Notes: generated from the sequence alone by a model not told the origin. A DNA stretch of 64,000 nt from Evansella sp. AB-P1 (GCF_029688925.1 NZ_JARUKY010000017.1:1-64000); one strand, 5' to 3'; shown: positions 49,931 to 58,557, counted from the stretch's first letter. A program made the numbers and translations.

Positions 49931-51172
49931 TTATTGTTCATACTTCTTAAAGGTTAACGCAACGTTATGGCCACCAAATCCAAGGGAGGTACTTATTACT
50001 GCGTTTACTTCCTGATGGCGTGCTTCATTAGGTACATAATCTAAATCACATTCAGGGTCAGGTGTCTCATAGTTCATTGTTGGAGGAATAACATTTTCTT
50101 GAATAGCTTTTACAGAGAATAAAGCTTCAATTCCACCAGCAGCTCCTAATAAATGTCCCGTCATAGATTTCGTAGAACTAATGGCTAGCTTGTACGCATG
50201 ATCACCAAATACTGTTTTTGCTGCAATAGTTTCGTATTTATCATTATACTCTGTACTTGTCCCATGAGCATTCATATAAGTAATTTCTTCAGGCTTTAAC
50301 CCTGCATCCTCTAGAGATTGCTTCATAGCCCGAACTGCCCCTTCTCCTTCTGGTGCTGGAGCAGTTACATGGTACGCATCTCCTGTTGCACCATAACCAC
50401 ATATTTCGGCATAAATATGTGCACCTCGTGCAAGTGCTGAGTCTAACGATTCTAGAATTAATATTCCTGACCCTTCCCCCATGACAAATCCATCACGATT
50501 TTTATCAAATGGACGACTAGCTGTTTTAGGATCTGGGTTTGTTGACATAGCTTTCGCTGAACTAAAACCAGCTAATGCCATTTCTGTAATAGGTGCCTCC
50601 GCACCACCTGTAATCATGACATCTGCATCCCCTCGCTGAATTACCTTAAAGGCATCACCAATGGAGTTTGCTCCAGAAGCACAGGCTGTTACGGTACAGG
50701 AGTTAATTCCTCTAGCACCAAGAGTTATGGATACTTGTCCTGAAGCCATATCAGGAATCATCATCGGTACGAAAAAGGGGCTAACTCTGCGATGACCTCT
50801 TTTTTCATACATTCTGAATTGCTTTTCATATGTTTCCATTCCACCAATACCAGAACCAATCCATACGCCTACACGGTGAGAATTAGAATCATCAATTGTT
50901 AACTTTGCATCCTTTACTGCCATTAATGAGGCTGCCACCGCAAACTGTGTGAAACGGTCCATTTTCCTAGCATCTTTCGGATCCATAAAAACACTTGGAT
51001 CAAAATCCTTTGCCTCCGCTACAACTTCTGAAGGAAACTGCGCAGATTCATATTTTGTTAATTTATTTAATCCGGATTCACCTTTAATTAGGCGATCCCA
51101 TGTTGTATTTGCATCATTTCCAAGAGGAGTGACTGCTCCTATCCCAGTTACTACGACACGTTTTTTATCCAT
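49931..51172 (-). CDS. fabF: Beta-ketoacyl-ACP synthase II, FabF
   Basis: Elongates acyl-ACP with malonyl-ACP. The 413-residue enzyme carries the Cys-His-His triad: Cys in [16 protein letters not shown], His in [11 protein letters not shown] and His in [15 protein letters not shown]. It opens [20 protein letters not shown]. The start at 51172 gives the exact length of B. subtilis FabF and has AAGGGAG upstream; nine extra codons were rejected. It lies 53 nt after fabHA in the FapR-controlled fabHA-fabF operon. Confidence 0.97.
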   Translation of the reverse strand: MDKKRVVVTGIGAVTPLGNDANTTWDRLIKGESGLNKLTKYESAQFPSEVVAEAKDFDPSVFMDPKDARKMDRFTQFAVAASLMAVKDAKLTIDDSNSHRVGVWIGSGIGGMETYEKQFRMYEKRGHRRVSPFFVPMMIPDMASGQVSITLGARGINSCTVTACASGANSIGDAFKVIQRGDADVMITGGAEAPITEMALAGFSSAKAMSTNPDPKTASRPFDKNRDGFVMGEGSGILILESLDSALARGAHIYAEICGYGATGDAYHVTAPAPEGEGAVRAMKQSLEDAGLKPEEITYMNAHGTSTEYNDKYETIAAKTVFGDHAYKLAISSTKSMTGHLLGAAGGIEALFSVKAIQENVIPPTMNYETPDPECDLDYVPNEARHQEVNAVISTSLGFGGHNVALTFKKYEQ

Positions 51173-51225
51173 AATACTTATCTCCCTTCCTATATACACT
51201 TTTCCTTATTATTGCTAAATAAATT

Positions 51226-52158
51226 CTATCGTCCCCACTTCATTGCAACAGAACCCCACACGAGACCAGCACCGAAGCCCACTAGAACAAGTATGTCACC
51301 ATCATTAATTTTACCATGTTCCACCTCATACATTAATGATAATGGTATAGAAGCAGATGATGTATTTCCGTAATAATCAACGGTCCTTGACATTCTTTCA
51401 ACAGGAAGTTCTAATCGTTGTCTAGCTGACTCCATAATTCGGATATTTGCTTGATGTGGAATTAAGAAATCAACATCTTCCTTCGTTAGTCCTGCCTTGT
51501 TCACTACATTCATGGATGATTCACCCATTTGTCGCACTGCAAATTTAAAGACCTCTCGTCCATTCATATGAAGGAACTCTTTTTGTTTAATATGTTCGCC
51601 GCCACTTCCATCTGAACCTAATTCAAAAGATAAAATTCCGCGATCTTTAGCCACTTCTCCCATAACAACGGCACCTGCACCATCTCCAAAAAGAACAGCA
51701 GTATTTCGATCTTTCCAATCCACTAATTTTGAAAGTTTTTCTGCTCCAATAACTAATATATTTTTATAAGACCCTGTTTCAATAAATTGCTTTGCTGTAA
51801 CTATTCCATAAATAAACCCAGCACATGCTGCACTTATATCCATTGCAGCTGCTTTTTTACACCCTAATTGATGCTGTAGCATAGAAGATATAGATGGAAA
51901 AGCTTGATCTGGAGTTACTGTTGCAACAAGGATCATATCAATCTCTTCAGGGGAAATTCCTGCGTTTTCTATAGCATTAACTGCAGCATAATATGACATA
52001 TGAGAAGTATCTATATCATCAGACGCAATACGTCGTTCTTTTATTCCTGTCCTAGTTCGAATCCACTCATCATTTGTATCAAGTTTTTTTTCTAAATCGG
52101 CGTTTGTTACAATTGTTTCAGGTACATATTTTCCAATGCCGATAATTCCAGCGTTCAT
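51226..52158 (-). CDS. fabHA: Beta-ketoacyl-ACP synthase III, FabH
   Basis: Starts fatty-acid synthesis by condensing acyl-CoA (branched primers in Bacillus) with malonyl-ACP. The 310-residue protein has the Cys-His-Asn triad: Cys in [14 protein letters not shown], His in [10 protein letters not shown] and Asn in [21 protein letters not shown] precedes the ATG. A TATAAT at 52210-52205 and a FapR operator at 52217-52234 provide the regulated promoter. fabF follows. The yjzB-comZ-med side of the B. subtilis locus is partly conserved upstream. Confidence 0.96.
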   Translation of the reverse strand: MNAGIIGIGKYVPETIVTNADLEKKLDTNDEWIRTRTGIKERRIASDDIDTSHMSYYAAVNAIENAGISPEEIDMILVATVTPDQAFPSISSMLQHQLGCKKAAAMDISAACAGFIYGIVTAKQFIETGSYKNILVIGAEKLSKLVDWKDRNTAVLFGDGAGAVVMGEVAKDRGILSFELGSDGSGGEHIKQKEFLHMNGREVFKFAVRQMGESSMNVVNKAGLTKEDVDFLIPHQANIRIMESARQRLELPVERMSRTVDYYGNTSSASIPLSLMYEVEHGKINDGDILVLVGFGAGLVWGSVAMKWGR

Positions 52159-52204
52159 AAATGGTTCCTCCTTAAATATGTTAACTTATTTCTACTTTAT
52201 GGTG

Positions 52205-52234
52205 ATTATACTTATTATTATGACCTAGTACTAA
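52205..52234 (-). promoter_or_regulatory. FapR operator and -10 of fabHA-fabF
   Basis: ATTATGACCTAGTACTAA (52217-52234 on the plus strand) is nearly the same as the fabI operator and fits the FapR consensus. On the minus strand it covers the -35 region of a promoter whose -10 is a perfect TATAAT (52210-52205), about 47 nt before fabHA. FapR would repress by blocking RNA polymerase. Confidence 0.82.
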
Positions 52235-52293
52235 AAAAAATGCAATCGTTACTTACTAACACTCTAAACCTGAGCAATTTCCAAATAAGTAAA

Positions 52294-52323
52294 CAAAAAC
52301 TCCGTATTTATACGGAGTTTTTG
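52294..52323 (-). terminator. Terminator of the YGP-repeat gene
   Basis: AAAACTCCGTA / TACGGAGTTTT (11 bp, 4-nt loop) with a T-run on the minus strand, 17 nt after the stop. Confidence 0.9.
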
Positions 52324-52339
52324 TTTTGAACAACATTTT

Positions 52340-52726
52340 CTATCTCGGACCATAGTGAGGGCCAAAATTTGGTGCATAATCAGGACCATAATTCGGACCA
52401 TAATTTGGACCGTAGTTCGGGCCATAATCAGGACCATAATGAGGGCCATAGTTCGGGCCATAACCAGGACCGTAATTTGGACCATAACTTGGGCCATAGC
52501 CTGGACTATGAGGGGGTGGATAAGGTCCTTGAGGTGGATATGCTGCATGTGGAGGTGGTGGATTATTATGACCAGAGAATACTGTTGCTAGTAATCCTCC
52601 GCCTGCTAACCCAGCTACAAAAGGCAACACTGGTCCAAATCTCCCTGATTGCCCTCCATGATGGTGAGTTCCTGGAGTAGGATGATTTCTATAAAATCCG
52701 TGCTGGTACAACATCGGCGAGTGCAC
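52340..52726 (-). CDS. YGPx-repeat protein, probable spore surface protein
   Basis: A 128-residue low-complexity protein. Residues 1-30 are His/Pro-rich, 31-52 form a hydrophobic Gly-rich segment (FVAGLAGGGLLATVFSG), 53-76 are Pro-rich, and 77-128 are 13 tetrapeptides of the type Y-G-P-(N/D/H/G/S). Such Tyr/Gly/Pro repeats are typical of cross-linked coat or surface proteins. Translation starts at GTG with AAAAGGAGG about 9 nt upstream. It occupies the place of yjzB between comZ and fabHA in B. subtilis, but it is not recognisably YjzB. Its function is inferred from composition only. Confidence 0.72.
   Translation of the reverse strand: MHSPMLYQHGFYRNHPTPGTHHHGGQSGRFGPVLPFVAGLAGGGLLATVFSGHNNPPPPHAAYPPQGPYPPPHSPGYGPSYGPNYGPGYGPNYGPHYGPDYGPNYGPNYGPNYGPDYAPNFGPHYGPR
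52343..52498 (-). repeat. Thirteen 12-bp in-frame tandem repeats
   Basis: Thirteen consecutive 12-bp units encode YGPx (two are changed to YAPN and FGPH). Because the unit is a multiple of three, copy-number changes keep the frame, so repeat length could vary between strains. Confidence 0.9.
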
Positions 52727-52854
52727 GATAAACTACCTCCTTTTTCCTTGAAAACTGACAAGGTCTTCAGTAGTTATCATATGAGGACATTCATCTCTGT
52801 GTTCCTGTCCATACTCTGTCGTACTTCCTTTAGTACACCATTATGAAAAAAAAG

Positions 52855-53187
52855 TTATTTGCCTATATCTTGGTCTTTCAACGCTTCCATTAATTCATGA
52901 AACATCTCATCCACTCTAGTTTGTAGTGCTTTTTCTTTATCATTTTTTGGCTTGTTTCTCTTTAACTCTTCATACGTATTCAAAAAGTTATCTACATCCT
53001 TCGAACCAATTTGACTGATTGCTAAATAAGCTAAAAATGTAACATTTGGACGATCGTCCTGATGTAATAAAGAACGTAATGGTTCTAATAATTGTTTACC
53101 TTTCTGAAAATCCTTATTGTGAATAGCCTCATATCCATCAAGAACTCGTTTTGCCATTTTTTCAATTGCTTTATTTTCTTCCTTCAT
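52855..53187 (-). CDS. Helical hypothetical protein, 110 aa
   Basis: A soluble, charged, all-helical 110-residue protein (MKEENKAIEKMAKRVLDGYE...). The spacing of A/Y/L residues in GYEAIHNKDFQKGKQLLEPL and FLAYLAISQIGSKDVDNFLN hints at two TPR-like hairpins. It lies between med and fabHA, where B. subtilis has comZ (63 residues), but the sequence does not resemble ComZ. AAGAAGGAAG-like purines near the ATG could serve as RBS. The function is unknown. Confidence 0.65.
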   Translation of the reverse strand: MKEENKAIEKMAKRVLDGYEAIHNKDFQKGKQLLEPLRSLLHQDDRPNVTFLAYLAISQIGSKDVDNFLNTYEELKRNKPKNDKEKALQTRVDEMFHELMEALKDQDIGK

Positions 53188-53240
53188 AGAAATAACCCAC
53201 TTTCGAATTTTACTTTGTACTTCGATGATGAACTTTTAAA

Positions 53241-53276
53241 AGAAAAAATGCAAATGATATCATTATCATTTGCATT
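53241..53276 (-). terminator. Intrinsic terminator of med
   Basis: AATGCAAATGATA / TATCATTTGCATT (13 bp, 4-nt loop) followed by six Ts on the minus strand, 12 nt after the med stop. Confidence 0.92.
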
Positions 53277-53287
53277 ACATTCCCTGT

Positions 53288-54247
53288 TCACTTTCCACTT
53301 TTTTCATGTGGTAGTAAACCTGAATCTATGTAGACTTCAATAGCACCTTCTATTTGTTGTCGAATAGCATCAGGAACTTCATTACTAAATTCCCCTAATG
53401 ATATAACTTCTTCAGCAAAATCAAAATACAAATTCCCTTTATCTAAAGTATTATTCACATAGGAATTTGCCACGTATTCATAAAGCTTTTCTACATGTTG
53501 CACAGTACTTGTCAAAACGGTAGATTCCCCTAAATCAATATGATCTCCAACATATCCAATAGCATAGTTTTCTGACTCTTTTATTTTTTCAATGATGGCA
53601 ATATGATATCCATCTCCAGCTGGATAATATATATCTACACCACTTTTATTCATCTCATGAAAAAAATCAATAGCTTTTTGAACGTTTTCCCAGCTGTAAA
53701 CATAGTCAACTTGCACATCTACTTCAGGGTTATTTAAGGTTGCTCCTTCTACAAAGCCTTCTACTTCTGGCTGAAAAGGAAAAGCAGCAATAACACCTAA
53801 ACGATCTGTAACTGTCATCTCACTTGCTAAGAGTCCCGCAAAATACCCCATTGCATACCCTTCAAAATGAAGGCTAGTTATATTATCACCTTCCACTTCC
53901 GTATTAAAAACAACAAAGTGGATTTGAGGGTGTTTATCATTAAGTTCCATAAATGGTTCACCAAATGAATGCCCATGACCAAAAACTAGATTAATTCCTT
54001 CATTACTAAAGCTTTCAATAGCATCAAATATCTGATCTCTTGAATTTACATCCTCTTTAACGAATACTTGTACGTCTAACTTTGATTGTATATTTAATAT
54101 ACCTTGATAGGCTTTACTATTCCAACTGTTATCATCAATAGGATTTGATAATAATAGTCCCACTTTTTCAAGTTGGTTTTCTTCTGCTTGTACACAACCT
54201 GACAATAAAAAAACGAGAATGAGACCTATTTTAAGGAAATAATCCAT
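53288..54247 (-). CDS. med: Med, BMP-family lipoprotein
   Basis: A 319-residue basic-membrane-protein (BMP/PnrA) family substrate-binding lipoprotein. The signal peptide ends in LLSGC with the lipid-modified Cys at 18. The periplasmic-binding fold shows VGLLLSNPIDDNSWNSKAYQ, VFGHGHSFGEPF, MGYFAGLLASEM, DIYYPAGDGYHIAI and GYVGDHIDL. B. subtilis Med, at the same place before fabHA, promotes comK expression; related proteins bind nucleosides. No ABC transporter genes are adjacent, in line with a signalling role. Confidence 0.9.
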   Translation of the reverse strand: MDYFLKIGLILVFLLSGCVQAEENQLEKVGLLLSNPIDDNSWNSKAYQGILNIQSKLDVQVFVKEDVNSRDQIFDAIESFSNEGINLVFGHGHSFGEPFMELNDKHPQIHFVVFNTEVEGDNITSLHFEGYAMGYFAGLLASEMTVTDRLGVIAAFPFQPEVEGFVEGATLNNPEVDVQVDYVYSWENVQKAIDFFHEMNKSGVDIYYPAGDGYHIAIIEKIKESENYAIGYVGDHIDLGESTVLTSTVQHVEKLYEYVANSYVNNTLDKGNLYFDFAEEVISLGEFSNEVPDAIRQQIEGAIEVYIDSGLLPHEKSGK

Positions 54248-54312
54248 CTTTTTTTGACACTCTCCCTTGTTATGAATCCCTAAAGTAAGATAGCAATTTA
54301 TTAAAAATCCTT

Positions 54313-54480
54313 TTATATAATCTTATTTTTAGCTTTATAATAAACTATTTCTGAGATTAGACCTGCAACAATTGCCAATATAGCATTCATACTGTTATGT
54401 AAATTAGTAAACTGATTTAAAATAACATAAAAAATAAGAGTGACAATTGCAAACAGGATCAATCCAGTAACAGCTCTCAT
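54313..54480 (-). CDS. Small membrane protein, 55 aa
   Basis: A 55-residue protein, MRAVTGLILFAIVTLIFYVI then LNQFTNLHNSMNAILAIVAG and LISEIVYYKAKNKII, with two hydrophobic helices and a basic tail. AAAGGGGTGA lies 5-8 nt before the ATG. It is 65 nt upstream of med on the same strand and probably in the same transcript. Its position corresponds roughly to yjaV in B. subtilis, but I see no similarity. The function is unknown. Confidence 0.6.
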   Translation of the reverse strand: MRAVTGLILFAIVTLIFYVILNQFTNLHNSMNAILAIVAGLISEIVYYKAKNKII

Positions 54481-54625
54481 ATTGTCACCCCTTTCTCCAT
54501 CTTCTTTTTAAACATATCATGACAAAAGTATACGGAATTGACAAGTGAATCATTTCCATTTTTGTTATAATTTAATGGTAATATATAAATTGTAATACAT
54601 ATTTAATAAATTCTACTATTTAACT

Positions 54626-55378
54626 CTAAATATTACTCTTTCGTTCATTCTTTTTATAAAATTTTATTATATCCTTTGAAAATTGATTCATTAATTTTTC
54701 CGGCATAAAAAACGTTGTAGACAAATCTACTTGTTTTTTTTGTCTTTCTTCTAAGAAAGGATATACATGGTAATCTGGAGAATATGCTCCTTGATATACA
54801 GCTTGAAAAATTCGAATAGGAATATCGTACGGAATACAATGAATGTCGTTCGTTTGATTTTTACAAATAACATCTACTTCACTTTCATCAATATCATACG
54901 CCTCTTTCATTTCTTGAATAAATCTTTTTAAGAAGAAACGATTGCTTTTTTCCATTTCATATTGTTTAGTTAAGTAGATACAAGGATTAAATAGAATAGT
55001 AGATCGTACATTAATATTTAAATCATTTAACAAAGGAAAAGCTAGTAATGAACCCATTCCTTCTGCAAAAATATGAATGTTTTCGTTTATAATTTCTGTT
55101 TTTAATACATAGTTAACTAATCTCTTACTTAATTCAACACTTTGATTGCTTCCCCAATGTGCCTCACCTTGGTCGAAATAAAAAACAGTGTATCCATCAT
55201 TTAAGAGTTTGCTTAATACTGAACTTCGAACCGTATGCTGCTTCCATAAACTATTTCCTTCTTTTACGAAATGATTTCGATCTCCTAAAATTAAAACTGA
55301 ATATCCATTCGGCTTTCTAGGAAGATGGATGAGGCACTCTTTGTTATCGATTGTCGTTGATCTTATACTTATTGACAT
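54626..55378 (-). CDS. YjaU-like alpha/beta-hydrolase fold protein
   Basis: A 250-residue protein at the position of B. subtilis yjaU. It looks like an alpha/beta hydrolase: a first strand SVLILGDRNHF, YTVFYFDQGEAHWG, then IHIFAEGMGSLLAFPLL at the nucleophile elbow. The expected G-x-S-x-G is replaced by A-E-G-M-G, so the serine is missing and the protein may be catalytically inactive or use another residue. The ATG at 55378 has GAGAGGG 6 nt upstream; another ATG two codons earlier lies on that spacer. Confidence 0.72.
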   Translation of the reverse strand: MSISIRSTTIDNKECLIHLPRKPNGYSVLILGDRNHFVKEGNSLWKQHTVRSSVLSKLLNDGYTVFYFDQGEAHWGSNQSVELSKRLVNYVLKTEIINENIHIFAEGMGSLLAFPLLNDLNINVRSTILFNPCIYLTKQYEMEKSNRFFLKRFIQEMKEAYDIDESEVDVICKNQTNDIHCIPYDIPIRIFQAVYQGAYSPDYHVYPFLEERQKKQVDLSTTFFMPEKLMNQFSKDIIKFYKKNERKSNI

Positions 55379-55539
55379 GATCATCCCTCTCCATTATATT
55401 TCATACGAAGGTAAATAGGAATTAATCCTAAATGATGCCTTCGTTCATTTCTTCTCATTACATATTATGATATTCATCTTAATAGAAGTCGTTCATTTTT
55501 TTGTTTACTCTGTTTTTCTTAAAAAAAGTAAGGTGAAAA

Positions 55540-55838
55540 GTCCACATGTAACGGATTAACACCCTTGAAGAATATATTCATACCTCAATGCAAATATAAA
55601 CTTGCATGGGCGGTCTACCCTGAAAATAAGAATGGTTCAGGAGTGAATGCGGTGACTCCAGCGGAAAAGCAATAGGTGAAGACCCGACAATTCGGCACGT
55701 TAGTGCGAAGTGTGGAGGCTGAGGCATTGCCCGCGGAAAGCTTCCGCATAGAACGGATGAACTTCTAGATGAATATTTTCATCCCCCATGGTGCAAATCT
55801 CCACTTGCATGTGAGGTCTACCCTGAAAATAGCTATTC
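55540..55838 (+). repeat. Interspersed repeat, family B, copy 5
   Basis: The segment is bounded by two direct copies of an end sequence, CTTGCATGGGCGGTCTACCC (about 55600) and CTTGCATGTGAGGTCTACCC (about 55805), both followed by TGAAAATA. Between them lie GGTGACTCCAGCGGAAAAGC, AGGTGAAGACCCGACAATTC, GGAGGCTGAGGCATTGCCCG and CGGAAAGCTTCCGCATAGAA. This core is a pattern widespread in Bacillaceae intergenic DNA. Confidence 0.82.
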
Positions 55839-55869
55839 CTAATTTCACCCATATCATAACTACAGTCCA

Positions 55870-55923
55870 AAATAAAAGAGATTGCCTCTTAAAAGAAAAG
55901 TTAATCCTTTAAGAGTCAACCTC
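55870..55923 (-). terminator. Terminator of yjzC
   Basis: AGAGATTGCCTCTTAAA pairs with TTTAAGAGTCAACCTCT with few mismatches. TTTTATTTT follows on the minus strand, directly after the yjzC stop. Confidence 0.82.
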
Positions 55924-55932
55924 TATAGCTTT

Positions 55933-56112
55933 CTACGGTTTTCGTTTGTACGTCCAGATTCTATCATCGTTAGTCGTTTCAGGAAATGTTTGGCCAGCCT
56001 CTAAATGAACTTGTTTTGGTTTATTTACCATGCTTTCTGATTCCCCAATTTCTACATACATTCCATTATTAGGAGCCTTATCCCCTGGTTTAAACTGTCT
56101 TTTTTGTGGCAT
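55933..56112 (-). CDS. yjzC: YjzC family protein, 59 aa
   Basis: A 59-residue protein that matches B. subtilis YjzC along its length: QFKPGDKAPNNGMYVEIGES, then LEAGQTFPETTNDDRIWTYK and RKP at the end. The family is small, soluble and of unknown function, common in Bacillus. The ATG at 56112 follows GAGGTGATG; 14 earlier codons were rejected. yjzC precedes yjaU and med in B. subtilis, and the same order is kept here. Confidence 0.88.
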   Translation of the reverse strand: MPQKRQFKPGDKAPNNGMYVEIGESESMVNKPKQVHLEAGQTFPETTNDDRIWTYKRKP

Positions 56113-56184
56113 ATCCATCACCTCTATTAGATTCTTCCTTATCATACTTCCCAACAGTGAAAGAAAATATGTGACGAACGATTG

Positions 56185-56910
56185 TTACCAAAAAAAATAG
56201 CCAATTACAACAAAAATAAAAAATATTGCACTGTTGATAATCTCAACAACCCCTATTTGTACTGGTTTTTCCAAGTATTTTTTTGGTACAAATAACGTTT
56301 TTAAAAGGCTAGTGAAATATGCAATTGCCACACCGATAAAGTTGAAGGTGAACGCTAAAACGACAGTAATAAAATGATATAAAATTGAGGTAAATCGGAA
56401 TGGTTTATTATTTTTTTCCCTAATTAAAGACTTAACATGAAAAACACTACCAATAAAAAAGACAGCATTAATAACTAAATATAAATATGCTTCCCATTCT
56501 ATTGCTTGTTCTGTTAAACGATAAGAAATTATCAATAAACTTGATAATGCCAATATAGCTACTACATCATTTATAAACCATCTTTCTTTTTTTAATTTGG
56601 CAAAAATTAAATTAATCATAAATAATGGAAAAATAGCAATACAAATGAAAAAAATTACTGGTTTTACTATCATTATAGGAATGGTAAATAATGCTCCTAT
56701 TGCTACATAAGTAAAAAAAGAAGGCCAAACATCTGTTTTTTTCGAATTTCTAATATATGTCAGTAGAGGTGCTTGTGCAAAGTAAATTGAAAATAGTCCA
56801 ATGAAGAAAATAACATGAACAATTTCTATACCACTAATAGCAGCACCAATCCAATATGGAATAATAAGCATTGCCCATGCCCCATGCTCTCTTGGTATAT
56901 ACCATTTCAT
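56185..56910 (-). CDS. ywiC: YwiC-like membrane protein
   Basis: A 241-residue integral membrane protein with about eight helices. It opens with the YwiC signature MKWYIPREHGAWAMLIIPYW. The fold and the PREHGAW motif recall membrane-embedded transferases, but no function is established. In B. subtilis ywiC lies beside narK-fnr and is induced by Fnr without oxygen. Here an FNR box with a -10 at the exact class II distance precedes the gene. The ATG at 56910 has AGGTGGTG upstream; four earlier codons were rejected. Confidence 0.9.
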   Translation of the reverse strand: MKWYIPREHGAWAMLIIPYWIGAAISGIEIVHVIFFIGLFSIYFAQAPLLTYIRNSKKTDVWPSFFTYVAIGALFTIPIMIVKPVIFFICIAIFPLFMINLIFAKLKKERWFINDVVAILALSSLLIISYRLTEQAIEWEAYLYLVINAVFFIGSVFHVKSLIREKNNKPFRFTSILYHFITVVLAFTFNFIGVAIAYFTSLLKTLFVPKKYLEKPVQIGVVEIINSAIFFIFVVIGYFFW

Positions 56911-56942
56911 ATAAGTCACCACCTAAACATTTCTTCTACTTT

Positions 56943-56985
56943 ATTTTACAGAATGTGATCATTTAATAATGTGATTGTAATCACA
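56943..56985 (-). promoter_or_regulatory. Class II FNR promoter of ywiC
   Basis: A perfect dyad TGTGATTGTAATCACA (56970-56985) is centred 32 nt from a TAAAAT -10 (56948-56943, minus strand). This places the box at about -41.5 from the predicted start. It is the standard geometry of Fnr-activated promoters. Confidence 0.8.
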
Positions 56986-57007
56986 CTTTCATACAATTTT
57001 ATCCTAT

Positions 57008-57050
57008 TGTGACCTTTTACACAGCTAAACATTTGATTGTTTGATACTAT
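57008..57050 (+). promoter_or_regulatory. Class II FNR promoter of the 57082 gene
   Basis: TGTGACCTTTTACACA (57008-57023) has one change from TGTGA-N6-TCACA. Its centre is 32 nt from a TACTAT -10 (57045-57050) on the plus strand. Start of transcription is expected near 57057, about 25 nt before the ATG. Confidence 0.65.
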
Positions 57051-57081
57051 GAACTAGGAAGAGGATAGGAGGTTGTAAATA

Positions 57082-57615
57082 ATGCTACAAACGAAGATAA
57101 CGTATAAAGATTATAAAGAAATAAATGACTTATTATTGGAGGAAGGCTTTATAAGGAAGGACAATTATTTTTTATTACCTTTACCTTCTCATCCTAAGAT
57201 ACAGTTAAAAGTAGAACATCATGCAACGGAGCAATACCTCCAATTATTATTTCCTGATAACGTGACCATGGATGACTGTGAAGCTGTAAATAAAGTCATA
57301 CAAAATTTGTCAAAATATCTTGATGGAGATATTGATGATAGTAAAGGGCAACTAGGCTATGATGAAAATGGAGATAAAGTATTTATATACCACGGTTTTG
57401 ATCAGTGGAAGGATTACATTGAAAATGCGAAGCATCATTCACTTGAGGGGCAGCATGTGAATGTTTTTCACGGAGATGAATTGTTAGGACGTGGAATTTT
57501 ACTAACATACAACCAAGAAAGAACCCATAAACAAACAACTACCTGTACCCTATTAACAACAACAGGTGAGCAATATTTTGTAGGAGATAACCTTAAAATA
57601 ATAGGTGTTATGTAG
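57082..57615 (+). CDS. Unknown protein with FNR-type promoter, 177 aa
   Basis: A 177-residue acidic soluble protein that I do not recognise. The N-terminal part (about 1-85) alternates helices and strands (ITYKDYKEINDLLLEEGFIR, HPKIQLKVEHHATEQYLQLL). The C-terminal ~60 residues (EGQHVNVFHGDELLGRGILL, TTTGEQYFVGDNLKIIGV) look like a small beta-barrel of the Sm/SH3 kind. Cys occurs only twice, so a metal cluster is unlikely. AGGAGG precedes the ATG. Divergent from ywiC and convergent to fnr, with its own FNR-like box, it is a candidate new member of the anaerobic regulon. Confidence 0.8.
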   Translation: MLQTKITYKDYKEINDLLLEEGFIRKDNYFLLPLPSHPKIQLKVEHHATEQYLQLLFPDNVTMDDCEAVNKVIQNLSKYLDGDIDDSKGQLGYDENGDKVFIYHGFDQWKDYIENAKHHSLEGQHVNVFHGDELLGRGILLTYNQERTHKQTTTCTLLTTTGEQYFVGDNLKIIGVM

Positions 57616-57638
57616 CTATTTTCAACAAAAACAGGCAG

Positions 57639-57671
57639 AAAAAAATCGAACAAGGTTTTCCTTGTTCGATT
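57639..57671. terminator. Terminator of fnr
   Basis: AATCGAACAAGG / CCTTGTTCGATT (12 bp, loop TTTT) with seven Ts on the minus strand, 11 nt after the fnr stop. It can also serve the convergent 57082 gene. Confidence 0.93.
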
Positions 57672-57681
57672 AATGAATAAA

Positions 57682-58392
57682 TTAAATAGTACAAATCTCT
57701 ACTGGACAATCTCCACAATGTAAATAGTCTTTTAAAAACTGTATATTGTGAATGACGATATATCCGTCCTTCATTGTTAAAACCTTTGATTTTTTTAATT
57801 CATTTAACATACGGTTTATGCTTTCTCTTGAGGTTCCTATATAGTTAGCAATATCTTGATTCGTAAGCTGTACATTTATTAAAATGGAACCATTTTGTTC
57901 CACACCGTAGGAGTTACTAAAGCGAATAAGAGTTGAATAAAAAGCACCAGTTTTCCCACAAAGTATTAGGTCGCGAAACTTAGCCTGTGTGGATTGTGTA
58001 TGACGTGCAAACCATTTCATAAATGCAACGGCTATTTCACCGTGTTCACGGAATAAAGCTTCTAATGTATGGCGATCAAAGCGGACGAGAGTAGCCTCCT
58101 CAATCACTTCAGCAGTTACACTAATAGACATTTCATTAAATAAGCCTACTTCCCCTACTAACTCATCCTTTTGCTTTAAATGAACGGAGAACTCTTTTCC
58201 TTCAGCAGTCATTTTACTTAAACGAACTCTCCCTGTACGAACAAGGTATACATGCTCTGGAAAGTCTCCTTCATAAAATAGGAACGCCCCACTTTTCACT
58301 TTAATTTCCAATCCATATGTCAATAATAATTTCTGGTTTTCCTCTGACAACTCATTAAAAAACCTTTTCATTTGTAATTGTTTCTTTTCCAT
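57682..58392 (-). CDS. fnr: Anaerobic regulator Fnr
   Basis: A 236-residue Crp/Fnr-type activator: beta-roll about 18-130 (GAFLFYEGDFPEHVYLVRTG, KDELVGEVGLFNEM), dimer helix, then HTH with recognition helix GTSRESINRMLNELK. The tail HCGDCPVEIC has the Cys-x2-Cys-x4-Cys spacing of the B. subtilis Fnr [4Fe-4S] site, which lies at the C-terminus rather than the N-terminus as in E. coli. It follows narK, as in the B. subtilis narK-fnr operon, and ywiC follows on the same strand. A second paralogue is at 46256. Confidence 0.93.
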   Translation of the reverse strand: MEKKQLQMKRFFNELSEENQKLLLTYGLEIKVKSGAFLFYEGDFPEHVYLVRTGRVRLSKMTAEGKEFSVHLKQKDELVGEVGLFNEMSISVTAEVIEEATLVRFDRHTLEALFREHGEIAVAFMKWFARHTQSTQAKFRDLILCGKTGAFYSTLIRFSNSYGVEQNGSILINVQLTNQDIANYIGTSRESINRMLNELKKSKVLTMKDGYIVIHNIQFLKDYLHCGDCPVEICTI

Positions 58393-58557
58393 GGAGAAAA
58401 CCTACCTTCTAGTATATCGTTTAGAAAAGCGGACAATTTTCTACCTTTATGTTAACACTGTTTTTACTATAATAATGCATGGAAATTTGTATAATTATTG
58501 ACTAATTTGTGAAAGTGGGTTAAATTCGACTAAATATATGTTGTTACATTTAACTAT

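Larger units (their letters stand above)
55379..55932. other. Intergenic region with family-B repeat
   Basis: This 554-nt gap is mostly family-B copy 5 (55540-55838), followed by the yjzC terminator (55870-55923). No gene was seen. Confidence 0.6.

Noticed and set aside
52343-52498. CRISPR-like regular repeat
   Set aside because: The 12-bp units are contiguous without spacers and encode YGPx; no cas gene was seen anywhere in the window.
52355-52680. Two plus-strand frames opposite the YGP-repeat gene
   Set aside because: They are shadows of the 12-bp repeats (Ile/Thr/Arg or Asp/His periodic); only the minus-strand frame has an RBS and a terminator.
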